Positions 1-8,243 of a stretch of 64,000 nt of DNA are shown piece by piece (position 1 is the stretch's first letter; every line of letters begins with the position of its first letter). Made by a program: the position numbers and the translations under genes. Source of the DNA: an uncultured bacterium (GTDB lineage Bacteria; Cyanobacteriota; Vampirovibrionia; Gastranaerophilales; Gastranaerophilaceae); assembly GCA_905216055.1 (NCBI GenBank), contig CAJMSH010000001.1, forward strand, positions 124,001-188,000. The letters are read 5' to 3'. The notes under the pieces were generated by a model. It was not told the DNA's origin and did no database searches. It saw only the letters and a list, made by a program, of their open reading frames with translations.

Positions 1-2
1 TC

Positions 3-212
3 TATGGCAATGATGGTTCCTGTTACATGTCTATTGTTTACAATAAAGACGGAAAAGTATTAAGAGAAAGAGATTATAAAACAGGGAGCAGTTATGAATG
101 TTCCTATTATGATAACGGAAACAAAAAAGAAGAGATCTGGCGCAAAAAAGGAAAAGTTCCGCAGACACGCCATTATCATCCTGACGGTTCCGTTAATACG
201 CATTATGCATAA
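3..212 (+). CDS. MORN-2/YwqK-like repeat protein, 5'-truncated by the window edge
   Basis: An open frame runs from the first bases of the window to a TAA at 210-212, so the gene begins upstream and only about 69 C-terminal residues are visible. They contain short Y-x-D/N-G repeats (YYDNGNKKEE, YHPDGS) of the kind found in MORN-2 or YwqK-type proteins, beta-hairpin repeats whose function is generally unknown. An internal ATG at 27 has no convincing ribosome binding site, so I read the frame as continuous from upstream. A strong hairpin terminator follows at 233-263, so this is the last gene of its unit. The family call rests on a few repeats only. Confidence 0.55.
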   Translation, partial: YGNDGSCYMSIVYNKDGKVLRERDYKTGSSYECSYYDNGNKKEEIWRKKGKVPQTRHYHPDGSVNTHYA

Positions 213-232
213 CGTTATAAAAATGAATTATC

Positions 233-263
233 AAAAGCTCTTTTTATTAAAAAGAGCTTTTTT
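233..263 (+). terminator. Rho-independent terminator
   Basis: An inverted repeat AAAAGCTC...GAGCTTTT with an A/T-rich middle is followed by a run of T. It ends the upstream gene and insulates tuf. Confidence 0.8.
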
Positions 264-270
264 AGTCTTG

Positions 271-298
271 TTGACAAAAAATATTGAGCAAATATTAT
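271..298 (+). promoter_or_regulatory. Sigma-70 type promoter of tuf
   Basis: Perfect -35 TTGACA at 271-276 and TATTAT at 293-298 with a 16-base spacer, about 65 bases upstream of the tuf start. Consistent with strong constitutive expression. Confidence 0.7.
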
Positions 299-363
299 AT
301 ATTATATGGCTTAAAATACCAAATTAGTATTGTAGTATAAGTAGAAAAAAGGAGATTAATCTC

Positions 364-1572
364 ATGGCTAGAGAAAAGTACGAACGTACCAAACCGCACG
401 TTAACATCGGTACAATTGGCCACGTTGACCACGGTAAAACAACATTAACAGCAGCTATCACAGCTGTATTGGCTGCTGCAGGACAAGCTGCATTGAAAAA
501 ATTTGATGAAATCGATGCTGCTCCAGAAGAAAAAGCAAGAGGTATTACTATCTCTACTGCTCACGTAGAATATGAAACAGCTACTAGACACTATGCTCAC
601 GTTGACTGTCCGGGCCACGCTGACTATGTTAAAAACATGATTACAGGTGCTGCTCAAATGGATGGCGCTATCCTTGTAGTTGCTGCTACTGATGGTGCTA
701 TGCCTCAAACTCGTGAACACATCTTGTTAGCACGTCAGGTTGGTGTTCCTAACCTAGTTGTATTCTTGAACAAATGTGATATGGTTGATGATCCTGAATT
801 GTTAGAATTAGTTGAAATGGAAGTTAGAGAACTTCTTTCTTCATACGAATTCGACGGTGACAACATCCCATTCATCCACGGTTCTGCTTTGAAAGCTCTT
901 GAAGCTGCTCAAGCTAATCCAAAAATCCAACGTGGTGAAGACAAATGGGTTGATAAAATTTGGGAATTGATGGATGCTATTGATACATACTTCCCAACAC
1001 CTGTTCGTGACTTAGACAAACCATTCTTGATGCCTGTTGAAGACGTATTCTCTATCACAGGTCGTGGTACTGTTGCTACAGGCCGTGTAGAACGTGGTGT
1101 TGTTAAAGTTGGTGATGAAGTTGAAATCGTTGGTTTAGGCGAAACTAAGAAAACAACTGTTACTGGTGTTGAAATGTTCAGAAAATCTCTTGACCAAGGT
1201 CAAGCTGGTGATAACATCGGTGCTTTGTTACGTGGTATCGATAAAACTGATATTCAACGTGGTCAAGTACTTGCTAAACCTGGTACAATTCACCCACATA
1301 CAAAATTCACAGCTAACGTTTACGTATTGACTAAAGAAGAAGGTGGACGTCATACTCCATTCTTCCCTGGTTACAGACCTCAGTTCTACATCAGAACTAC
1401 TGACGTAACTGGTTCTATCAAATTTGACGGTCAAATGGTAATGCCTGGTGATAACGTTGTAATGGAAGTTGAACTTATCGCTCCTGTTGCAATCGAAGAA
1501 GGTATGAGATTTGCAATCCGTGAAGGTGGCCACACAGTTGGTGCCGGTGTTGTTGACAAAATTATTGAATAA
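364..1572 (+). CDS. tuf: Elongation factor Tu
   Basis: EF-Tu delivers aminoacyl-tRNA to the ribosome A site as a GTP complex. The 402-residue length is normal. The N-terminus [18 protein letters not shown]1 GHVDHGKT (residues 19-26), DCPGH and NKCD motifs are all intact, followed by the two beta-barrel domains. AGGAG lies about 8 bases before the ATG. The gene stands alone between its own promoter and a terminator, not in the usual rpsL-rpsG-fusA-tuf string. Codon use is noticeably richer in C-ending codons than its AT-rich neighbours, as expected for a very highly expressed gene. Confidence 0.98.
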   Translation: MAREKYERTKPHVNIGTIGHVDHGKTTLTAAITAVLAAAGQAALKKFDEIDAAPEEKARGITISTAHVEYETATRHYAHVDCPGHADYVKNMITGAAQMDGAILVVAATDGAMPQTREHILLARQVGVPNLVVFLNKCDMVDDPELLELVEMEVRELLSSYEFDGDNIPFIHGSALKALEAAQANPKIQRGEDKWVDKIWELMDAIDTYFPTPVRDLDKPFLMPVEDVFSITGRGTVATGRVERGVVKVGDEVEIVGLGETKKTTVTGVEMFRKSLDQGQAGDNIGALLRGIDKTDIQRGQVLAKPGTIHPHTKFTANVYVLTKEEGGRHTPFFPGYRPQFYIRTTDVTGSIKFDGQMVMPGDNVVMEVELIAPVAIEEGMRFAIREGGHTVGAGVVDKIIE

Positions 1573-1595
1573 TTTTTGAAACAATATAAAATTTG

Positions 1596-1628
1596 AAAAA
1601 CGAGCTTGGAAACAGGCTCGTTTTTTTA
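1596..1628 (+). terminator. tuf terminator
   Basis: Stem AAAACGAGC / GCTCGTTTT with a short loop followed by seven T residues, 25 bases after the tuf stop. Confidence 0.85.
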
Positions 1629-1646
1629 TATTTTAAATTTGAATAC

Positions 1647-1677
1647 AAAAAGGTCTGTCATTTTACAACAGACCTTT
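1647..1677 (-). terminator. Terminator for the small leftward gene at 1745-1906
   Basis: Perfect stem AAAGGTCTGT / ACAGACCTTT. The T-run is on the minus strand, so it fits leftward transcription from the ribbon-helix-helix genes and converges with the tuf terminator. Confidence 0.7.
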
Positions 1678-1744
1678 ACAATTCTTTTCCCCTATAAATT
1701 TTTATTTCCCAAATTTGACCTTGACCTTGATTTTTCCCTAAAAC

Positions 1745-1906
1745 TTATTTTGCGATTTGAAGTGTTTGGAATTTTGTTGCTTCTTTTGTTTTTTGTAAGT
1801 ATTTAACTAATGATTTTGCAACTAATTCTGAACGTTTTTTATTTTCTTTATCTAATATTTCAAAATATTCATCAAGTGATGACATTATGTATTCATTATT
1901 TCCCAT
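1745..1906 (-). CDS. Small RHH-like protein, 53 aa
   Basis: A 53-codon frame on the minus strand, ATG at 1906, with GGGG about 7 bases upstream and a TACTATAAT-like -10 before it. The segment KENKKRSELVAKSLVKYL aligns with NENRTRSELIREALRTYM of the ribbon-helix-helix protein encoded next to it (1972-2160), so it appears to be a diverged paralogue. It retains the two helices but not a recognisable DNA-contacting beta strand (its N-terminus reads MGNNEYIMSSLDEYFEIL). It may be a dimerisation partner or modulator of the neighbouring repressor, or simply degenerating. No function can be assigned from sequence alone. Its own terminator follows at 1647-1677. Confidence 0.65.
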   Translation of the reverse strand: MGNNEYIMSSLDEYFEILDKENKKRSELVAKSLVKYLQKTKEATKFQTLQIAK

Positions 1907-1971
1907 TTTATTTTTCCCCTTTGTACTTATTATAGTATATTTTTTTTAATATTCAAATTCTTTATATTTCT

Positions 1972-2160
1972 TTAACTGAGAAGAGCATCTAATATTTCTG
2001 CATTTTTTGTTGCTCTTTGAGAATTTCTGATTTGATTTCTATACATATAAGTTCTTAGAGCTTCTCTGATTAATTCTGAACGTGTACGATTTTCATTCCC
2101 TGCAACTTTATCTATTTCATCTAAAAATCTTTCGGGCATTGATATTAACACTCTTGCCAT
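1972..2160 (-). CDS. CopG/Arc-type ribbon-helix-helix transcriptional regulator
   Basis: A 62-residue protein starting MARVLISMPERFLDEIDKV and continuing with NENRTRSELIREALRTYM. This is the classical RHH plan: a short beta strand that contacts the major groove, then two helices that make the dimer, with the conserved R-x-x-x-I-R region. GGAGAA precedes the ATG. No toxin gene is adjacent in an operon; the next gene in the same direction is the smaller RHH-like paralogue. The upstream region carries a TTTCTTTATATATATA element followed by AAGGGG, shared with other leaders in this window. Likely a small repressor; target unknown. Confidence 0.85.
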   Translation of the reverse strand: MARVLISMPERFLDEIDKVAGNENRTRSELIREALRTYMYRNQIRNSQRATKNAEILDALLS

Positions 2161-2288
2161 ATTATTCTCCTTTTTGTTATTCCCTTTGTGATTCCCCTTG
2201 TATATATATAAAGAAAATTATTCATTAAAAATTGCGTAAAGTGTATATATTTTTTATAAATTCCTTAACATAAGTTAATATATTTTTG

Positions 2289-2999
2289 CTAAATTCTTCG
2301 CACATAATAGTTTGCGTCGTTTTTTAATTCTTTTTTAATGTTAAGTAATTCTTTAATATTATCAATTTTTGAAAGTATTTTTGCAGTTTTTTCTCTTATT
2401 GTGTAATCTTGTATATTTTTAGTTTCATTTAATATTTGAAATAGCTTGTCTGTTGGGATGTATTTATAGAATTGTGCAATCGTTTCGAGATACCAGTATA
2501 GTTTGAATACTTCTTTATTAATTTTGTATTTTCCTTCTTGGATATCAAAATTTTTGATTGGTTCAATTATATTTAGAGTTTTTTGTACAAGTTTAGCTGT
2601 AAATTCTGTTGTAAAGTCAGGGAAATCTTTAAGATATTCAAGTGCTCTAATTGTATTTCTGCAAATATTTCCGTTAATATCAATTATCGCATCTAAAAAT
2701 ATGTCAATATAAGAGGTGAAAAATTCAGGGTTGTTTTTTACAAATTCCGGAAGCCTAAATGAGACTGCTTCTCTTATTTTGCCGTCACAGCCTGTTAAAT
2801 TTGATATAAATATTTTGGCTTCATCTTGATTATTGATGGTTTCTAGTTTTATTGATGCAGCTTGTTTTTCTGCGACAGAACCGTTTTTTAAAAGGTTAAT
2901 AAGATATTCATGAGAATAAGAATTTTCATATATATTTAAAGCGGTATTAAAATTAGTATTATGTTTTTCTTCTAAAATATTAATATCATTTTGGTTCAA
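2289..2999 (-). CDS. HEAT-repeat-like helical protein, unknown function
   Basis: 236 residues, almost entirely predicted helical. Recurring segments resemble HEAT/armadillo helices (NGSVAEKQAASIKLETI, CDGKIREAVSFRLPEFVKNN, IREKTAKILSKIDNIKEL), each with a hydrophobic heptad-like pattern. The start is a TTG at 2999 preceded by GAGGT eight bases upstream; no ATG fits. No catalytic motif, signal peptide or membrane segment is visible. It is transcribed away from the 58-aa gene at 3127 and is probably a cytosolic protein-protein interaction scaffold. I do not recognise a named family. Confidence 0.6.
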   Translation of the reverse strand: MNQNDINILEEKHNTNFNTALNIYENSYSHEYLINLLKNGSVAEKQAASIKLETINNQDEAKIFISNLTGCDGKIREAVSFRLPEFVKNNPEFFTSYIDIFLDAIIDINGNICRNTIRALEYLKDFPDFTTEFTAKLVQKTLNIIEPIKNFDIQEGKYKINKEVFKLYWYLETIAQFYKYIPTDKLFQILNETKNIQDYTIREKTAKILSKIDNIKELLNIKKELKNDANYYVRRI

Positions 3000-3126
3000 A
3001 TTTTTTACCTCGGCTCGTAGTATTATTAATATAACATAAAATCCAATGTTTTTTTAAGGTAAAATAGTTTTAATGTATGATAACAGCAGAGTTAATTAAA
3101 TTATAATTGTTATAGGAGAATTATAA

Positions 3127-3303
3127 ATGAACGAATTAATTACATTTTTCAAAGAAATATTTATGTTATCTGATGAAAATTCAAAGGTAAAAATCGGATT
3201 ATCACAATTTAAAGATCAAAAACCTAGTAAAAAGGCAGTTAAAAAGGTTAAGAAATTTGAAAAGGAAGTTAAGCTTTCTGATTTAATGAGAAGAAGTGCT
3301 TAA
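3127..3303 (+). CDS. Small basic protein, 58 aa, unknown
   Basis: ATG at 3127 is preceded by TAGGAGAAT, a good ribosome binding site. The product begins MNELITFFKEIFMLSDENSK and continues with a lysine-rich stretch (KPSKKAVKKVKKFEKEVK) and a C-terminal LSDLMRRSA. Its stop codon overlaps the stop of cobO on the other strand in a shared TTAA. The high lysine content suggests nucleic-acid or membrane-surface contact, but nothing more can be said. It is too short for most gene callers to keep. Confidence 0.55.
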   Translation: MNELITFFKEIFMLSDENSKVKIGLSQFKDQKPSKKAVKKVKKFEKEVKLSDLMRRSA

Positions 3304-3878
3304 TATTCTATCCCTTTTCTAGCTCTTATTCCCTTATCCCAGTAGTGTTTTATGGGCTTAATCTCGGATACCAGATGAGCAATTTCTATAATTTTTGGAT
3401 TTGCATTTCGTCCTGTTAAAACTATTTCCATTTCTTCAGGTTTATTTTTTAGAACGTCAAGCATCTCATCTAAATCAATAAAGCCTAAATCAATTGCGAT
3501 GTTAGCTTCATCTAGGATAATAAGGTTGTATTCATCATTTTTTATTGCTTTTTTAGCAAGTTCCCAACCTTTTTTTATTTCTTCTTCATCATCTTTGTTT
3601 TTGTTGTCGGAATATACAATTCTATCCAAGCCTGCCTGTATTATTGTTAAGTTCTGAGAGATTTCAGGAGACAGATTTCTGAAGGAATTTAGTTCACCAT
3701 AATCATCTCCGCCTTTTGTAAACATAATAATAAGAACTTTCCAGCAGCGACCAAGTGCTCTCATTGCAAGCCCAAGTGATGCTGTTGTTTTGCCTTTTCC
3801 ATTGCCAGTATAAACTTGAATATAACCGTGTTTTGCCCAGTTAGGATTTACTAAGTCATTGTTATTGCAGCTATACAT
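3300..3878 (-). CDS. cobO: Corrinoid adenosyltransferase (BtuR/CobO/CobP type)
   Basis: Transfers the adenosyl group of ATP to cob(I)alamin or cob(I)yrinic acid a,c-diamide in coenzyme B12 synthesis or salvage. The 192-residue length is typical. Family marks are the N-terminal IQVYTGNGKGKTTASLGLAM with a P-loop at about residues 25-32, DEANIAIDLGFIDLDEML, and VLTGRNANPKIIEIAHLVSE. An AGGAGG ribosome binding site precedes the ATG. No other cobalamin gene is present here, so a salvage role is the more likely reading. Its 3' end overlaps the stop codon of the convergent small gene at 3127-3303. Confidence 0.92.
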   Translation of the reverse strand: MYSCNNNDLVNPNWAKHGYIQVYTGNGKGKTTASLGLAMRALGRCWKVLIIMFTKGGDDYGELNSFRNLSPEISQNLTIIQAGLDRIVYSDNKNKDDEEEIKKGWELAKKAIKNDEYNLIILDEANIAIDLGFIDLDEMLDVLKNKPEEMEIVLTGRNANPKIIEIAHLVSEIKPIKHYWDKGIRARKGIEY

Positions 3879-3931
3879 TGAGCCTCCTGTAAAATTTATA
3901 ATTTATTTCTGTTTATTATATACTAAACAAT

Positions 3932-4444
3932 ATGGATAGTAAAATTAATCTAAGGGCTAAGGCTAAGGATATAAGAAAGACATTAGATATACCAAATATC
4001 AGTAGTCTTGCGGTTGAAAGAATTCGTCAAACAAAAGAGTACAAAGCGGCTTTAAATGTTTTGATATTTTATCCTTTAAAGTATGAAATTAACTTGTTGG
4101 AATTGTTAGAGGATAATAAAAACTTTTATCTTCCAAAAGTTGTAGGGAAAGATATGTTTGTATGCCCTTTTAAAAAGGGAGATGCGCTTGTAAAATCAAA
4201 TTATAATATAAATGAGCCTTGTTCTAATCCTGTTGCGTCTTCATTAATTGATTTAGTTGTATTACCTGCCTTAATGGCTGATAAAGATGGGTTTAGGCTA
4301 GGATACGGGGGCGGATTTTATGATAGATTTTTGGCTAAAAATCCTAATATAAAAACGATTTTGCCTATCCCTAAAGAATTGTATATTGATAAATTGCCTC
4401 ATGAAGAATTTGATAAAAAATCAGATATTATAATAGTTATATAA
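3932..4444 (+). CDS. 5-formyltetrahydrofolate cyclo-ligase
   Basis: Converts 5-formyl-THF with ATP to 5,10-methenyl-THF, recovering folate for one-carbon metabolism. The 170-residue protein is slightly short for the family but holds the diagnostic GFRLGYGGGFYDRFL near residues 128-142, preceded by DLVVLPALMADKDG, plus an N-terminal basic R-x-K segment. A TATACT at 3919-3924 lies eight bases before the ATG and no Shine-Dalgarno sequence is present, so the transcript is probably leaderless. It is divergent from cobO and ends just before a hairpin. Confidence 0.9.
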   Translation: MDSKINLRAKAKDIRKTLDIPNISSLAVERIRQTKEYKAALNVLIFYPLKYEINLLELLEDNKNFYLPKVVGKDMFVCPFKKGDALVKSNYNINEPCSNPVASSLIDLVVLPALMADKDGFRLGYGGGFYDRFLAKNPNIKTILPIPKELYIDKLPHEEFDKKSDIIIVI

Positions 4445-4447
4445 TTG

Positions 4448-4480
4448 AAAACAGGACTCGTAGTTTTACGAGCCCTGTAA
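4448..4480 (-). terminator. Terminator for the minus-strand gene at 4529-5047
   Basis: Stem ACAGG(A)CTCGTA / TACGAG(C)CCTGT; the T-run is present only in the minus orientation, so it ends the leftward gene. It may also slow rightward transcription. Confidence 0.65.
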
Positions 4481-4528
4481 GGTTTTACAGGTTAGTTAAG
4501 GATAGGGGTTATATTATTTTATACTATT

Positions 4529-5047
4529 TTAACCTACATAATTAGGTTTCCAAGCTTCTATAGACTTATCTTCGCCTTCCTTACAAGCTTGAAGTTCTTG
4601 ATCAAGAAGTTTTAATTGTGTTTCAATTTTCATTTTTTCTGCTTGAATTTGTTTTTCTTGTTCGTTGAGTAATTTCGCTTCTTGTTTACCCATTCTTTCT
4701 CGTTCTTGATCATACAGATTTTTAAATATCCAATTTTGATACATTTGTTGCATTTCCGGTTGAATTTGTTGCATTTGAGCAGCTATAATCGGTTGTATCA
4801 TTGCAAATTTTTGTTGTGCTCCAAACAATGATCCATTGTGAGCATACTGCATAAACATTAATTGACGACCAAACATTGAGCTTGGTGTGTTCATCATATC
4901 GCTCATTGAAACTGAACCGTCGCCAATATTTGCTGCATATTGTTGCAAATCTGACAACTTTCTTGTCAATTCCATTAATCGATAGTTCAAATCACTCTTT
5001 CGACGATTAATGTCTAATTTCCGATATGCGAAAATTAATAGAGACAT
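4529..5047 (-). CDS. Coiled-coil protein of unknown function, 172 aa
   Basis: Begins MSLLIFAYRKLDINRRKSDL and is helical and rich in Q, M and K. It has a Met/Gln-rich middle (residues about 85-115, with IIAAQMQQIQPEMQQMYQ) and a C-terminal coiled coil running from about residue 118 to 158, ending with a cysteine-containing tail. There is no signal peptide or convincing membrane helix. GGAGTG precedes the ATG. It has its own terminator and sits in a single-gene unit downstream of clpP. The architecture (short head, long helix, small acidic tail) resembles small secretion-apparatus or cytoskeletal adaptor proteins, but I find no family signature. A similarly built protein lies at 6014-6403. Confidence 0.6.
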   Translation of the reverse strand: MSLLIFAYRKLDINRRKSDLNYRLMELTRKLSDLQQYAANIGDGSVSMSDMMNTPSSMFGRQLMFMQYAHNGSLFGAQQKFAMIQPIIAAQMQQIQPEMQQMYQNWIFKNLYDQERERMGKQEAKLLNEQEKQIQAEKMKIETQLKLLDQELQACKEGEDKSIEAWKPNYVG

Positions 5048-5106
5048 CTTTTTTCACTCCTACCTAAGTTTTTGTAACTAACCTTTTTTTTAACCTACAC
5101 TAATAT

Positions 5107-5145
5107 AAAAACATGCAGTTTGTGAAAATTGCATGTTTTTATTTA
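5107..5145. terminator. clpP terminator, symmetrical hairpin
   Basis: Stem AAAACATGCA / TGCATGTTTT with flanking A and T runs, so it can act in both directions. It lies 23 bases beyond the clpP stop on the minus strand. Confidence 0.75.
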
Positions 5146-5167
5146 TTATATTAAGTTTTGTTACAAA

Positions 5168-5782
5168 TTACTTTTTGTCTCTGGTAACAACTTTATCGAT
5201 TAAACCGTATTCAAGAGCTTCTTGAGCTGTTAAGAAGTGATCACGTTCACAGTCTTCTTTAACTTTTTCAATCGGTTGACCGGAATTTTCTGCAATTATA
5301 CCAATCAACATATCTTTCATTCTCAAGATTTCTTTTGCTTCAATTTCGATATCTGTAGCTTGGCCTTTAGCGCCGCCAAGAGGTTGGTGAATCATTACTC
5401 TTGCGTTTGGAAGAGCCATTCTTTTTCCTTTAGCACCTGAACATAGCAAGAATGCACCCATTGATGCAGCATCGCCTAGACAAATAGTTGAAACATCAGC
5501 TCTTATAAGCTGCATTGTATCGTAAATTGCCATACCTGCTGTTATTACACCACCAGGGCTGTTGATATATAACATAATATCCTTTTCAGGGTTTTCACTG
5601 TCTAATAATAGAAGCTGTGCAACTATTGAATTTGCAACTTCATCATCAATTTCTGTTCCAAGGAAGATAATTCTTTCTCTTAATAGTCTTGAAAAAATAT
5701 CGAAAGATCTTTCTCCACGTGAAGATGCTTCAATAACTGTTGGGACATAGCCCATAATTTTCATATAAGTTTGCTGATCCAT
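5168..5782 (-). CDS. clpP: ATP-dependent Clp protease proteolytic subunit
   Basis: Serine peptidase S14 that forms the double-heptamer barrel fed by ClpX or ClpC. 204 residues, normal length. The catalytic triad is intact: Ser107 in GDAASMGAF, His132 in [10 protein letters not shown], and Asp181 in [12 protein letters not shown]. The YINSPGG substrate-binding strand is present, and the C-terminus [11 protein letters not shown] is typical. GGAGAG precedes the ATG. No clpX or tig gene is adjacent, so this is a stand-alone unit with its own terminator. Confidence 0.97.
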   Translation of the reverse strand: MDQQTYMKIMGYVPTVIEASSRGERSFDIFSRLLRERIIFLGTEIDDEVANSIVAQLLLLDSENPEKDIMLYINSPGGVITAGMAIYDTMQLIRADVSTICLGDAASMGAFLLCSGAKGKRMALPNARVMIHQPLGGAKGQATDIEIEAKEILRMKDMLIGIIAENSGQPIEKVKEDCERDHFLTAQEALEYGLIDKVVTRDKK

Positions 5783-6013
5783 TTTTCTCTCCTATTTAAT
5801 AATTATATTATATTATAAAAATAAATAAATACACCGCAAATATTATAATGATTTGAAAATAGTCTATATGGGTGGTATTTGTTAGGATTTTTATAGATAA
5901 ATTTTTGCAAAATTAAATGTTAACAAATGTAACGAGAAATTATCCTTCTTGAAATCGGGCTTGGCAAAAATTTTTTATATATATAAGAGAACTAAAAAAA
6001 GAGGACGAGAGAT

Positions 6014-6403
6014 ATGGCTATTTCTAATATTCATGAAACACTTTTGATGTACACTAAACAAAAAGCTTTAATCAACGACAAGCTTACAACAAATATGATG
6101 GATTCATTGAATGCTTCTAAGCAGGTAGCTGAAAATCAGGCCAAATATAATGATAAAGTTGATGAAATTTATTACAATTATTATGAAACTGATCCTGAAA
6201 CTTATGAATTGCTTTCAGAGCAATGTGATAATGAGCATGAACTTGAGCTTGCTAATTTGAATTCTTGGGAGCAAGAATTAGAACTTGAAAAAAATAATCT
6301 TGAAACTCAGTTGAATGAAATTACTACATTTGAATCAAGTTGGACTAAATTATTACAAACTAACATTAAAAATGATTTTTCATACGGCGGTGTTCAACAG
6401 TAG
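6014..6403 (+). CDS. Small helical coiled-coil protein, unknown
   Basis: 129 residues, highly acidic and helical. Two predicted helices flank a tyrosine/acid-rich turn (KVDEIYYNYYETDPETYE, about residues 48-65). The second helix is a strong coiled coil (NSWEQELELEKNNLETQLNE) ending in a short FSYGGVQQ tail. There is no signal peptide. GAGGACGAGAG precedes the ATG, and a TATATATATAAGAGA promoter-like element lies at about 5977-5990. A terminator follows. Size and helix-turn-helix layout resemble secreted helical-hairpin proteins, but there is no WxG or other diagnostic motif, so no family is claimed. Confidence 0.6.
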   Translation: MAISNIHETLLMYTKQKALINDKLTTNMMDSLNASKQVAENQAKYNDKVDEIYYNYYETDPETYELLSEQCDNEHELELANLNSWEQELELEKNNLETQLNEITTFESSWTKLLQTNIKNDFSYGGVQQ

Positions 6404-6425
6404 TAAAATCAAGAAAATATTTGTT

Positions 6426-6452
6426 AAAAAGCAGTCATTTGACTGCTTTTTT
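6426..6452 (+). terminator. Terminator after the 129-aa gene
   Basis: Perfect stem AAAAGCAGTC / GACTGCTTTT followed by T. Because it lies inside the longest possible frame of the next gene, it argues that the DUF3326 gene starts downstream at 6469. Confidence 0.8.
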
Positions 6453-6468
6453 GTTGTATTATATTTTT

Positions 6469-7455
6469 ATGTTAAATAACGGTGAAAAATTAGGCGCATT
6501 TATTGTACCAACAGGAATTGGCGCATCTATTGGCGGTTACGCCGGAGATGCAAGTTGTTATGCTAAGAAATTTGCTAAAATATCTAACTTGATTGTTAAT
6601 CCAAATGTTGTAAATGCAGGGTGCTTTTCAGGTATTACTGAGAATATGTTTTATGTTGAAGGATATTCTATTGATGAATTTTTTAAGGGGAATATAAATT
6701 TGTCACCTTCTGAGCATAATAAAATAGGTATTGTGTTTGATAGAGCAATTCCTCAAGATGTTTTGCAAATCCATATTAATACTATGAATGCCGTTAAATG
6801 TGTATATGGTATTGATGTGGCATTTTATGAAGTTACGGAGGAAAATGTCGGGGTTGGATTTAATGTTGAAGAAAGCGGAATCTCAACCGGGTATGTTGAA
6901 AATCCAAATACGCTGTTAAAGGCATCTAAAAAACTCTTGGATAAAGGTTGTGAGGCTATTGCACTTGTTTGTCTCTTTGATGAACCGGAAAGCGATAACC
7001 CTGATTATTCAAAAGGTATTGGTGTTGATCCTGTGGGTGGTGTTGAAGCTATTCTTTCGCATTATATTTCAAAAGAGTTGAATGTTCCTTGCGCTCATTC
7101 ACCTGCTTTTGTTGATTATCAAATATCTTCAGATATTGTAGATGCACGTGCCGCATCTGAATATATTACTCCTACTTTTTTACCTTGTATTTTGATAGGT
7201 TTGGATAAAGCTCCTAAATTATGCGAGTATGGCGGAATTTCTGTTGAAAATTTAGATTATCTTATAATGCCTTATGACTCCTTGGGTTCTGTCCCTGTTT
7301 TTGAGGCTGTAAAACGTAATATCCCTGTGTTTGCAGTTAAAGAAAATGTAACTGCTTTAAATATTACTCCTGATAAAATAAATTCATCTGTTATAGAAGT
7401 TCCGAATTACGATACTTGCTTGGATTATATAATAAATAAATTAGACACTCTTTAA
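6469..7455 (+). CDS. DUF3326 family protein (cyanobacterial/plastid type)
   Basis: 328 residues with the family's hallmark N-terminus IVPTGIGASIGGYAGD and LIVNPNVVNAG, then a glycine-rich GIGVDPVGGVEAILSHYI and the C-terminal PVFEAVKRNIPVFAVKEN. The function of the family is unknown. It is characteristic of cyanobacteria and plants, so its presence supports a Cyanobacteria/Melainabacteria affiliation. The start is set at 6469 because an upstream in-frame start would lie before a terminator hairpin. There is no Shine-Dalgarno sequence and TATTAT ends six bases before the ATG, which suggests a leaderless mRNA. The last 15 bases overlap murI on the opposite strand. Confidence 0.85.
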   Translation: MLNNGEKLGAFIVPTGIGASIGGYAGDASCYAKKFAKISNLIVNPNVVNAGCFSGITENMFYVEGYSIDEFFKGNINLSPSEHNKIGIVFDRAIPQDVLQIHINTMNAVKCVYGIDVAFYEVTEENVGVGFNVEESGISTGYVENPNTLLKASKKLLDKGCEAIALVCLFDEPESDNPDYSKGIGVDPVGGVEAILSHYISKELNVPCAHSPAFVDYQISSDIVDARAASEYITPTFLPCILIGLDKAPKLCEYGGISVENLDYLIMPYDSLGSVPVFEAVKRNIPVFAVKENVTALNITPDKINSSVIEVPNYDTCLDYIINKLDTL

Positions 7456-8235
7456 TGTTGGAGCTTTCTTTAATTTGTAGAATAATTCTGATGCTGTTTT
7501 GAAGTTTTCAGGATTTGAACTTACAAAGAATTTTTCATATTCAAATTTATTGTTTAATAATCCTTTGTTTTGCAAATCTTGTTTTATATTTTCTGCAAAA
7601 TAAACTGACGGATCTATAAATTTTTCTTCAGCTTCAAATCTTTTCAAAATGCTCATAAGATAAGGATAATGAGTGCAACCTAATACAATTTTGTCAGGAT
7701 TAAATTTTTGAGCCTGTTCTAATATGTTTTTTACTTCGTTTATGCTTTCAATATGGTTAATCCTATGTTCTTCAACGATTTTAACCCAGCCTGGAGCAGG
7801 AATTTCAAATACTTCTATATCTTTATTGTATTTTGCAATTTCCTTAGAATACGCATGTGAATTAATGGTTGCCGGCGTTGCAATAATACAAAGTCTTTTA
7901 AGATTTTCTAATTTTGCAAGAGTTGCACTGACAGATTGAATTATCGGGTAAATTTTGAATTTATATCTGTCTTTTAATTTTTCATAAGTTATAGCAGATG
8001 TTGTGTTGCAAGCCATAACTACAGCTTTGGCATTTTCTCCTTCAAAAAATTTGAAAATCCTATCTGCATAATCTATAAGTTGAGCTTCTGTTTTTTCTCC
8101 GTATGGCATGTTTTTTGTATCGCCAAAGTAAAGATAATTTTCTTCAGGCAGAAGTTTTTTTACTTTAGCAAAAACTGTTAAGCCGCCTACGCCTGAATCA
8201 AAAAATGCTATTGGTTTTTTATTTTCTTCGGTCAT
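7441..8235 (-). CDS. murI: Glutamate racemase
   Basis: Interconverts L- and D-glutamate for peptidoglycan. 264 residues, normal length. The N-terminal FFDSGVGGLTVF and the two catalytic cysteines are present: Cys76 in MACNTTSA and Cys187 in VLGCTHYPYL. It lies 8 bases downstream of the amidase gene on the same strand, so the two are probably co-transcribed as a peptidoglycan pair. AGAGAAAG precedes the ATG. Its 3' end overlaps the convergent DUF3326 gene by 15 bases. Confidence 0.95.
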   Translation of the reverse strand: MTEENKKPIAFFDSGVGGLTVFAKVKKLLPEENYLYFGDTKNMPYGEKTEAQLIDYADRIFKFFEGENAKAVVMACNTTSAITYEKLKDRYKFKIYPIIQSVSATLAKLENLKRLCIIATPATINSHAYSKEIAKYNKDIEVFEIPAPGWVKIVEEHRINHIESINEVKNILEQAQKFNPDKIVLGCTHYPYLMSILKRFEAEEKFIDPSVYFAENIKQDLQNKGLLNNKFEYEKFFVSSNPENFKTASELFYKLKKAPTLKSV

Positions 8236-8243
8236 TTCTTTCT

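Noticed and set aside
445..1584. Minus-strand open frames of 91 and 118 codons inside tuf
   Set aside because: They mirror the codon bias of tuf, give Ser/Cys-rich sequences without motifs, and lack ribosome binding sites.
1606..1806. 66-codon plus-strand frame after tuf
   Set aside because: It begins in the tuf terminator and crosses another hairpin; the opposite strand holds a better gene at 1745-1906.
6421..6468. 16-residue N-terminal extension of the DUF3326 protein
   Set aside because: It would place the start codon before and across the terminator of the previous gene; the family N-terminus begins at 6469.
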